Shown here piece by piece: positions 35,172-40,762 of a stretch of DNA of 40,762 nt. Both the position numbers and the translations under genes were made by a program. Origin of the DNA: Thermodesulfobacteriota bacterium (GTDB taxonomy: Bacteria > Desulfobacterota > DSM-4660 > Desulfatiglandales > Desulfatiglandaceae); the NCBI GenBank assembly GCA_028278625.1, contig JANQDY010000031.1, positions 1 through 40,762 of the forward strand, written 5' to 3'. The notes below the pieces were generated by a model that saw only the letters and a program-made list of their open reading frames with translations, searched no databases and was not told the DNA's origin. The number at the start of each line of letters is the position of its first letter. Position 1 is the first letter of the stretch.

Positions 35172-35354
35172 TGGATTCCCCCTAAAATTCTTCTCAAGCT
35201 TTTGTGTTTGGCGCCGATCGTATTATAAGCGGTGAGCGGGTTTCAAGAAGTTTCTGGTAATAATGTATGAGATCACCTCGGCGCGGGGTCTTACGAATGA
35301 ATTTCATGCAAAGCGCAATAACTGTTTTTCTGAACAATAAGAAGAGGGGTTGAA

Positions 35355-35627
35355 ATGGGTATTGAAGACACGTTGGATCGGGTATCATCAGCGCAATTGG
35401 AGACAAGGGAGTTCGTGTTGTCCTTGGCAAAGGAGTTTGATCTGGATTTGGGCCGCGTTCTCCCATACGGTGTATTGGAGGAGAGATCAAACCTACTCAA
35501 GCCAAAACATAGAAATGCTCTTGGCCCGACGATGAAAGCGCTCATTTCCGATGGCATCGTCAAGGTGCGAAAGGGTTGTATTCTCCTGACGGACAAGGGA
35601 AAGGAATACTGTTTGAAGCGTAACTGA
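35355..35627 (+). CDS. Small winged-helix-like protein of unknown function
   Basis: 90 residues, no named family recognised. The pattern of helices followed by D-G-I-V-K-V-R-K-G-C-I-L-L-T-D-K-G-K-E-Y resembles the wing of a winged-helix DNA-binding domain ending in an L-T-x-K-G motif. GAGGGG lies seven bases before ATG. It is divergent from the hybrid kinase at 32724-35171, so a regulatory link is possible but only inferred from position. Confidence 0.55.
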   Translation: MGIEDTLDRVSSAQLETREFVLSLAKEFDLDLGRVLPYGVLEERSNLLKPKHRNALGPTMKALISDGIVKVRKGCILLTDKGKEYCLKRN

Positions 35628-36013
35628 TTCCCGGGATTGCCCATAAGGACATTTCGCGGAATTAAGCAAGCCCGTTTCTGTTCACGACGTGTTTTTGGAA
35701 ATTCGACTCTTGTACGGCATTCTTCATTGTTCTACCTAATCGACAAGAATTCGCCAAAATCGCGGTTCTCCCAGAAAGAGACCTCCGGAAAAGTTTGTCC
35801 TCACCCCCGGACATCTCGATATTTCCCCGAGCGGTATAGAAATCTGGCCAATTGAATTGACAGGCTGTTTAAATGAAGGCCAGTCCGTTTGTCTCCACCA
35901 TCAGATTTGCGTCATGGAATTAAGTTTGGTGACGCATAAAAGATCATAATAATAGTTGGTTGCACAGAACAGTCTCGATTGGCGCGTTGAGATCTGAGGG
36001 GCGCATTTTTTCA
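35628..36013. other. Intergenic stretch without recognised features
   Basis: 386 bases between the small winged-helix-like gene and the molybdenum hydroxylase promoter. A 72-codon open frame at 35637-35855 has no ribosome binding site and protein-like features are absent. No RNA gene, repeat or terminator was recognised here. Confidence 0.5.
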
Positions 36014-36042
36014 TTGACAATGAAAACGATTATAAATATAAG
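36014..36042 (+). promoter_or_regulatory. Sigma-70 promoter of the molybdenum hydroxylase operon
   Basis: TTGACA (36014-36019), 17-base spacer, TATAAG (36037-36042). The -35 is consensus and the -10 has one mismatch. The expected start is near 36049, giving a leader of about 140 bases. Confidence 0.75.
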
Positions 36043-36044
36043 TT

Positions 36045-36058
36045 TACATATTTATGTA
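36045..36058. promoter_or_regulatory. Palindrome over the transcription start, candidate operator
   Basis: TACATA-TT-TATGTA is a perfect inverted repeat spanning the predicted start site of the promoter at 36014-36042, a typical place for a repressor operator. The regulator is unknown. Confidence 0.4.
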
Positions 36059-36111
36059 TATCATGGATATTTGGAGAGATGTCACTGCAGAATAAGGCCA
36101 AAGGAGGTTGG

Positions 36112-36174
36112 ATGAGAAAAATCATTTCAGCTGGAGTCTGTTTCGGTCAAGGACAAACAGATGGAAATCTTTAA
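36112..36174 (+). CDS. Possible 20-residue leader peptide ahead of the Mo hydroxylase genes
   Basis: ATG 36112 follows the very strong AAGGAGG (36101-36107) by four bases and opens a frame of 20 codons (MRKIISAGVCFGQGQTDGNL) ending in TAA, 15 bases before the small-subunit gene. The strong ribosome binding site with a short frame suggests a leader peptide or a decayed gene start. No regulatory stem-loop was confirmed. Confidence 0.35.
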   Translation: MRKIISAGVCFGQGQTDGNL

Positions 36175-36189
36175 AGAAAAGGGGGAACT

Positions 36190-36657
36190 ATGTTCACACT
36201 AAAGGTAAACGGGAGCACCCATCGATTAGACGTTTCACCGGAATCGCCGCTACTGTGGGTATTGAGGGACCAACTGGGACTCAAAGGGGTCAAATATGGC
36301 TGCGGCATCGGCGAATGTGGCACCTGCACGGTCCTGGTTGACGGCAAGGCCGAGAGATCATGCACCATAACGGCTGGCAGTGTTGAGGGCAGCGAGATTA
36401 CAACCATTGAAGGATTGCCGGAAGATCACCCCATCAAAGAGGCGTGGATCAAGGAACAGGTGCCTCAGTGCGGATATTGTCAGCCGGGCATCATGCTGCA
36501 GGCCCTCGATTTTTTGACCCGAAAACCTGGGGCTTCAGAAAGCCAGATGGCTGAAGCCATGGACGATGTCATTTGCCGGTGCGGAACTCATCCCAAGATC
36601 ATGAAGGCCATGAAATCCGTTGCGGGTAAGTTGAAGACAAAGGAGGGAACCCAATGA
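36190..36657 (+). CDS. 2Fe-2S subunit of a molybdenum hydroxylase (xanthine dehydrogenase/IorA type)
   Basis: Small electron-transfer subunit of 155 residues. The plant-type 2Fe-2S cluster ligands are in C-G-I-G-E-C-G-T-C-T-V near 38-48 plus a Cys near 60. The second 2Fe-2S cluster is held by C-G-Y-C-Q-P-G near 97-103 and C-R-C-G-T-H-P near 130-136. It passes electrons from the molybdenum centre to an external acceptor. GGGGGA precedes ATG. The subunit has no signal peptide, but its partner carries a twin-arginine signal, so the folded complex is probably co-exported. It overlaps the large-subunit gene by four bases (ATGA). Confidence 0.88.
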   Translation: MFTLKVNGSTHRLDVSPESPLLWVLRDQLGLKGVKYGCGIGECGTCTVLVDGKAERSCTITAGSVEGSEITTIEGLPEDHPIKEAWIKEQVPQCGYCQPGIMLQALDFLTRKPGASESQMAEAMDDVICRCGTHPKIMKAMKSVAGKLKTKEGTQ

Positions 36658-38801
36658 AAAAGGATATGACGCGACGAACCTTTTTAAAGGGGACCGGCTT
36701 GGTTGTGGGAGTGGCCGCCGTCTCGAGTGGGATTGGTTTGTTCAATGTTTCTACGCTTTTGGCCTCAAACAAAAAGCCAATCAAATTTGATGCCCTTCTG
36801 GATATCGCACCTGATGAAACGGTGACAATTTGGACGGGCCAGACTGAATTGGGGCAAGGTACTCATACGGGATTAGCCATGATTGTGGCTGAGGAACTGG
36901 AGGCGGATTGGAACCGTGTCCAGGTCAAGCAGGCTTTGGCCGGAAAAGACTTTTATGATCCCGTCTATAAAATGCAGATGACCGCCGGAAGTGGCAGTAT
37001 TCGCCATAACTCTCCCAGATATCACCAAGTGGGAGCAGCGGCTCGGGAAATGCTCATCAAAGCGGCCGCCCGAGAGTGGAACATTCCGGCCACAAAATGT
37101 AGGGCTAAGATGGGCAAGGTTGTTGGCCCGAACGGCCAAAGCATGACGTTTGGCAAACTCGCGCCAAAAGCCGCCAAGCTGACACCCCCGAAAAAGCCAA
37201 AGCTTAAAGACCCCAAGGACTACAAGATCATCGGTACCAAGCGAGCAAGGTTGGATATCCCGGCAAAGGTGCAGGGGACTACCATTTTCGGCGTTGATGT
37301 AAAAGTCGCCAAGATGTGCGTGGCAGCGGTTGCACGGCCACCGCGGTTTGGTGCAAAACCGGAGTCTTACAATACAAGCGCGGCAAAGTCCGTACCCGGG
37401 GTCTTACAGGTTGTTCCTTTTGAGGACAAGGTGGCGGTCTGCGCTGAAACCACCCATGCGGCCCTGCAGGGCCGTGAAAAGCTGAATGTGAAATGGAGCC
37501 GGGGCACTCACCCGGATCTAAACGATGAAATCCTGCACAAAATGTTCGTGGACGCTTTAGCTAAACCGGGCCTGACCGCTGTTGAAAACGGAGATGCCAA
37601 GGGATCCCTGAGTAAGGCGGCCAAGACCGTGGAGGCTAAATACTTCTTCCCCTACGTGGCCCATTGCACCCTCGAACCCATGAATTGCACAGCTTCCGTG
37701 GAAAAAGACCGTTGCCGCATTTGGGTACCGACCCAGGGGCAAACTTGGGCCCAAAACGCCGCCGCCAACGTTACGGGGCTGCCTCCGGAAAAGATAGAGC
37801 TTGCCACCACCTACTGCGGTGGGGGCTTCGGGCGTCGGGTAGGGTACAGCGTGGTAATCGATGCGGTTACCCTGTCAAAAAAGGTGGGACGTCCGGTTCA
37901 GGTATTCTGGAACCGGGAGGATGACTTTAAATACGACGAATTCCGCCCCGCAGTTTCAAGCCATGTTCAAGGCGGTTTGGATTCCAAAGGCAACGCCACT
38001 GCCTTGTCCGCGAAAGTGGCAACGCAGTCGTTATTCACCGGGACTTTCGACGCGGCAGTGGTGAATGGCGTGGACTTTGGCCAGCTGGATGGTATCGCCA
38101 ATATGAACTATAAGTTCCCTAACAGCTATATTTCCTATATACGGATGGACCTTCCCATCAAGAAGGGCTTCTGGCGGTCGGTCGCCATGACCTGCAACGC
38201 TTACATTGTCGAGAGTTTCATTGACGAAATGGCGGTGGCCGCCGGAAAAGATCCCGTGGAATTCCGCCTGAATCTGATGGAAAAGGGTTCACGTCAGTGC
38301 AGGGCATTGGAGCTTGTGGCCGATAAGGCCAATTGGGGAGGCAAAGTAGCTTCGGGTCGTGGTCGGGGAGTGGCCTGCGGCTCCTGTTTCGGCTCTTCGG
38401 CAGCCCACGTGGCGGAAGTGTCCGTGGATCAAAAGACCGGCAATGTAAAGGTACACAAAGTAACGGCCGCCATAGACTGTGGTCCAGCGTTCTATCCGGA
38501 TGCCATCAGGGCCCAGTTGGAGGGTGCAGTGGTCATGGGGCTCAGTATGGCCATGAAGGAACAGGTTCATTTTGCTAAAGGCGGGGTCCAAACCGCAAAC
38601 TTTGACGACTACCCGCTTCTCACCATGACCGAAGTACCGGAAATCGAAATCCATATCTCCAAGAGCCGCCACAAAGTCGGCGGCGTGGGCGAACCGGGTA
38701 CACCCACGGTACTGCCAGCCACGGCCAACGCGATTGCCAATGCAACGGGCGTGCGTTTGCGGGAATTGCCGTTCGATACTGAGAAGCTGAAGAAAATCTG
38801 A
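36654..38801 (+). CDS. Molybdopterin-binding subunit of a periplasmic molybdenum hydroxylase (isoquinoline 1-oxidoreductase beta-like)
   Basis: Catalytic subunit of 715 residues with a twin-arginine signal at the N-terminus (T-R-R-T-F-L-K-G-T-G-L-V-V-G), so it acts in the periplasm. Family features: T-G-Q-T-E-L-G-Q-G-T-H-T near 61-72, S-G-S-I-R-H near 112-117, Y-C-G-G-G-F-G-R-R near 386-394, and the catalytic Glu region G-G-V-G-E-P-G-T-P near 676-684. IorB-like enzymes hydroxylate N-heterocycles or oxidise aldehydes; the substrate here is unknown. A cytochrome c subunit often accompanies them but none is seen downstream. GGAGGG precedes ATG. The next gene is an exported beta-propeller protein. 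Confidence 0.85.
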   Translation: MKKDMTRRTFLKGTGLVVGVAAVSSGIGLFNVSTLLASNKKPIKFDALLDIAPDETVTIWTGQTELGQGTHTGLAMIVAEELEADWNRVQVKQALAGKDFYDPVYKMQMTAGSGSIRHNSPRYHQVGAAAREMLIKAAAREWNIPATKCRAKMGKVVGPNGQSMTFGKLAPKAAKLTPPKKPKLKDPKDYKIIGTKRARLDIPAKVQGTTIFGVDVKVAKMCVAAVARPPRFGAKPESYNTSAAKSVPGVLQVVPFEDKVAVCAETTHAALQGREKLNVKWSRGTHPDLNDEILHKMFVDALAKPGLTAVENGDAKGSLSKAAKTVEAKYFFPYVAHCTLEPMNCTASVEKDRCRIWVPTQGQTWAQNAAANVTGLPPEKIELATTYCGGGFGRRVGYSVVIDAVTLSKKVGRPVQVFWNREDDFKYDEFRPAVSSHVQGGLDSKGNATALSAKVATQSLFTGTFDAAVVNGVDFGQLDGIANMNYKFPNSYISYIRMDLPIKKGFWRSVAMTCNAYIVESFIDEMAVAAGKDPVEFRLNLMEKGSRQCRALELVADKANWGGKVASGRGRGVACGSCFGSSAAHVAEVSVDQKTGNVKVHKVTAAIDCGPAFYPDAIRAQLEGAVVMGLSMAMKEQVHFAKGGVQTANFDDYPLLTMTEVPEIEIHISKSRHKVGGVGEPGTPTVLPATANAIANATGVRLRELPFDTEKLKKI

Positions 38802-38930
38802 ATCCAAAGGGGCTGGCGGATGTGGCTAGCCTCCCTAACCGTGGATTGGCCTCCCGTGTAACAGACACGTGCCTGGTTCTTTTTTGTGGGAGAGGGATAT
38901 TTATTGGGAAAGAACGGAAAGGAGATCAGT

Positions 38931-40010
38931 ATGACGAATTCAACAGGATATGGTCGTTCTTCAAGAATATTGGTATGGATCGCTTTCATGGTGTTGGCAG
39001 TCCTTCCGGCAAATGGCGTCGCCGTTGCCGGAGGACTCAAGATTCCTCAGCTTGCCGTCAATCTGCCTGAAAAATACAACACGCCGGATGGCATGGCCTT
39101 GGGGCCGAACGGGGACATCTATCTTAGTGTTTCGAATGTTGGAAATGGTGAATTCCCGGCCTCGATTGTCAAGATAGATAAGGATGATGCAGTTTCCTTT
39201 GTCAGTAATCTGCCCGTGCATCCGGTAACCAATAAAGTTGCACCTCTTGGGTTGGCTTTTGGATCAGACGGCCATTTGTATGTTGCCGATTGTCAAGGTT
39301 TCGTGGGTGGCAACCTCGCGGGAAGGCTGCTTCGTGTCAGAATGGAAAAGGGCCGTGGCGCAAAGGTTGAAACAGTGGTTGAAGGTATGATTTTTCCCAA
39401 TGGCGTTGCCGGCCACGGCGATTCCATATACGTAACGGAAACGACGTTGCACAGCACGCCAAGAACTCCCGCGGCCAGCTGCGTCTATCGTTTCCCTATC
39501 TCTGAACTAAAAGGCAATGAACCCGTCAAAATCATTCCCGAAGGGTCCGATCCGCATCTTTACGCAACGATTTTTGCTCAGAATGGAGCGCTTCCTTTCG
39601 GGGCGGACGGAATCGCCTTCGATGCCCAAGGCAATATGTATGTCACCAATTTTGGCGACGCCACGCTGCACAGATTTGCCGTTAACAAGGATGGCAGCAT
39701 CGCTTCGCACTCGATTCTCACCGGGGGTTCAGGAATGGTGAGTTGCGACGGGATGAGAATTGATCCTCGGAACGGCGATATTTATGTCGCTGATTTTCTG
39801 GGCAACGCTATTTTCAAGGTTGACCCCGGTACCGGCCAGGCAACAATGATCGCCAAGAACGAGCATGGCGATGGCTCGAGTGGAAAACTGGACGGATGTA
39901 CCGAAATCCTTGTTCGTGGGAACAGATTGTACATTTCCAACATGGATGTGAATTTCGGCCCCGTAAAGCATGACAAACTACATACCATATCCGTTATCAC
40001 CCTGGATTAG
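38931..40010 (+). CDS. Secreted SMP-30/gluconolactonase-like beta-propeller protein
   Basis: 359 residues from ATG 38931, chosen because AAAGGAGATC lies seven bases upstream; an earlier GTG-type opening at 38886 lacks support. The signal peptide is I-L-V-W-I-A-F-M-V-L-A-V-L-P-A-N-G-V-A-V-A. The body has repeated propeller blades: P-D-G-M-A-L-G-P-N-G-D-I-Y-L-S, L-G-L-A-F-G-S-D-G-H-L-Y-V-A-D, F-P-N-G-V-A, A-D-G-I-A-F-D-A-Q-G-N-M-Y-V-T-N and C-D-G-M-R-I-D-P-R-N-G-D-I-Y-V-A-D. Family members include calcium-dependent lactonases. Its place after a periplasmic Mo hydroxylase suggests action on that enzyme's product, by inference only. Confidence 0.75.
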   Translation: MTNSTGYGRSSRILVWIAFMVLAVLPANGVAVAGGLKIPQLAVNLPEKYNTPDGMALGPNGDIYLSVSNVGNGEFPASIVKIDKDDAVSFVSNLPVHPVTNKVAPLGLAFGSDGHLYVADCQGFVGGNLAGRLLRVRMEKGRGAKVETVVEGMIFPNGVAGHGDSIYVTETTLHSTPRTPAASCVYRFPISELKGNEPVKIIPEGSDPHLYATIFAQNGALPFGADGIAFDAQGNMYVTNFGDATLHRFAVNKDGSIASHSILTGGSGMVSCDGMRIDPRNGDIYVADFLGNAIFKVDPGTGQATMIAKNEHGDGSSGKLDGCTEILVRGNRLYISNMDVNFGPVKHDKLHTISVITLD

Positions 40011-40101
40011 TCTCCATTCGGTGGTCTCGGAAGCTCTGGCACACAATGCCTTGAATCCGTTGGGTGCTGGATCTCGTTGGCCCGAAAAGAGCCCTTTTGA
40101 C

Positions 40102-40118
40102 TGTTTAATAATTAAACA
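40102..40118. promoter_or_regulatory. Perfect 17-base palindrome, candidate activator site
   Basis: TGTTTAAT-A-ATTAAACA, eight-base arms, about 105-120 bases upstream of the sigma-54 promoter at 40224-40240. No T run follows, so it is not an intrinsic terminator. The spacing fits an enhancer-binding-protein site. A TetR-like operator is the alternative. Confidence 0.5.
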
Positions 40119-40223
40119 ATTGCTAAAAAATAAAACAACTGACAGAGGGCGTCTGTTTTTGCTTTGGGGTTCTTGGAAAACTTAAGTGTTTGTTTTGAAA
40201 AGGTTAATACGTTTTCGGAATTT

Positions 40224-40240
40224 CCGGCACGCCCCTTGCT
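40224..40240 (+). promoter_or_regulatory. Sigma-54 promoter of the alcohol dehydrogenase gene
   Basis: CCGGCACG-CCCC-TTGCT has GG and GC ten bases apart and matches GGCACG-N4-TTGC completely; only the T before GG is replaced by C. Expected start near 40251, about 130 bases before ATG 40381. Confidence 0.68.
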
Positions 40241-40380
40241 CCATTCCAAAGTAAGATCTGTTGGAAAACAAGATGATTTTGTCTTTTTCAACCGCATGCC
40301 AAAAGTCAAAAGAAAACAAAGGAGGAGTGTTTTCATCTGTCCATTAGAGCAGCCGAATGCAATTGAAAGAAAGGACCAAC

Positions 40381-40762
40381 ATGGAAGATATCCCCAAAAC
40401 ATGCAGAGCAGCGGTTATTGCGGAATATGACAAGCCCATCGAGATAAGGGAAGTAAGAATCCCCGAGAAACTTGAACCCAAAGCCATTCTGGCCAGAATT
40501 GATGTTGCCTCGGTCTGCGGTACCGACGTCCATTTATGGGAGGGAGAATTCGGGTCTTTCGTGAAATCTCTGCCAGTGATTCCTGGTCATGAAATGGCGG
40601 GAACCATTGTGAAACTCGGTGACGGGGTTGCCCGGGATTCGGTTGGCAATCCCCTTGAGGTTGGCGACAGGATTGTGTGGGAACATGGTTCTTGCGGTGA
40701 ATGCTACTACTGCCGAGTAACCCATCAGCCAGGGATTTGCAGCAATCGTAAATACTACATTT
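40381..40762 (+). CDS. Zinc-dependent alcohol dehydrogenase, N-terminal part (runs off window)
   Basis: The frame from ATG 40381, with AAAGGA upstream, stays open for 127 codons to the window edge. It encodes the catalytic-domain start of a medium-chain dehydrogenase. The catalytic zinc ligands are Cys in V-C-G-T-D-V-H (about 47-53) and His in P-G-H-E-M-A-G (about 68-74). The structural zinc lobe has C-G-E-C-Y-Y-C and a following Cys (about 105-121). Such enzymes oxidise alcohols or reduce aldehydes with NAD(P); the coenzyme-binding half lies outside the window, so the substrate is unknown. It may be part of the pathway of the upstream Mo hydroxylase but has its own sigma-54 promoter. Confidence 0.87.
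   Translation, partial: MEDIPKTCRAAVIAEYDKPIEIREVRIPEKLEPKAILARIDVASVCGTDVHLWEGEFGSFVKSLPVIPGHEMAGTIVKLGDGVARDSVGNPLEVGDRIVWEHGSCGECYYCRVTHQPGICSNRKYYI

Larger units (their letters stand above)
40011..40380. other. Intergenic regulatory region before the alcohol dehydrogenase gene
   Basis: 370 bases without a convincing gene; an open frame at 40164-40430 overlaps the dehydrogenase start and has no support. It holds a 17-base palindrome (40102-40118) and a sigma-54-type promoter (40224-40240). No clear terminator follows the SMP-30-like gene. Confidence 0.55.

Noticed and set aside
34239..35228. 329-codon plus-strand frame opposite the soluble hybrid kinase
   Set aside because: It is the antisense shadow of the kinase gene, with no family features.
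35637..35855. 72-codon open frame after the small winged-helix-like gene
   Set aside because: No ribosome binding site, Arg/Ser/Pro-rich random-looking composition and no recognised motif.

Overview
The window looks like chromosomal DNA of a strictly anaerobic, probably sulfate-reducing member of the Desulfobacterota (Desulfobacteraceae/Desulfosarcinaceae-like). The evidence is a tungsten-type class II benzoyl-CoA reductase (Bam) module, a selenocysteine-containing HdrA-like protein, hybrid sensor kinases, HD-GYP and MglA-type signalling genes, and PEP-CTERM surface proteins with sigma-54 promoters. The assignment is inferred from gene content only. No rRNA, tRNA, CRISPR array, insertion sequence or phage gene was recognised by reading.

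Layout. (1) 1-4915, minus strand: bamB-bamC-bamD-bamE-like operon behind a sigma-70-type promoter. It encodes the tungsten aldehyde:ferredoxin-oxidoreductase-like catalytic subunit, a ferredoxin-like subunit, an HdrD-like subunit and an HdrA-like flavoprotein. The last has an in-frame UGA (774-776) read here as selenocysteine, and it runs off the left edge. (2) 4977-7112, minus: an isochorismatase-like hydrolase, apparently leaderless, followed by a secreted DUF4384 protein. (3) 7233-12894, plus: a DUF1445/YcsI-like protein, then a complete branched-chain-amino-acid-type ABC importer (binding protein, LivH, LivM, LivG, LivF). (4) 13020-13645: a MazF/PemK-type toxin-antitoxin pair. (5) 13708-18024, plus: cysQ, a fused ATP sulfurylase/APS kinase whose ATP sulfurylase motifs are degenerate, rfbA, and an archaeal-type UMP kinase. 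(6) 25072-18060, minus: a compact six-gene signalling operon (PAS-HD-GYP, MglA-like GTPase, DUF4388/cyclic-nucleotide-binding protein, double rhodanese, membrane hybrid kinase, HPt protein). (7) 25135-27290, minus: two PEP-CTERM genes, each with its own sigma-54-type promoter, a clear terminator and upstream inverted repeats. (8) 32382-27364, minus: 3-hydroxyisobutyrate-dehydrogenase-like protein, acetoacetyl-CoA synthetase, two unrecognised conserved-looking proteins and a BASS-type transporter. (9) 32465-35627: a small secreted acidic protein, a soluble three-receiver hybrid kinase and a small winged-helix-like protein. (10) 36014-40762, plus: a periplasmic (Tat) molybdenum hydroxylase, a secreted SMP-30-like beta-propeller protein, and the start of a zinc alcohol dehydrogenase with its own sigma-54 promoter and upstream palindrome.

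How it fits together. The Bam module, CoA-ligase operon and periplasmic Mo hydroxylase point to anaerobic use of aromatic or organic acids. The importer may supply such a substrate, but its ligand cannot be read from sequence. The CysQ/APS-kinase group suggests PAPS-dependent sulfation, possibly of surface glycans together with RfbA, rather than dissimilatory sulfate reduction. The most notable points are the UGA-encoded selenocysteine with a plausible SECIS hairpin, the catalytic-residue loss in the ATP sulfurylase half of the fusion, and three GG-N10-GC sigma-54 promoters with nearby palindromes.
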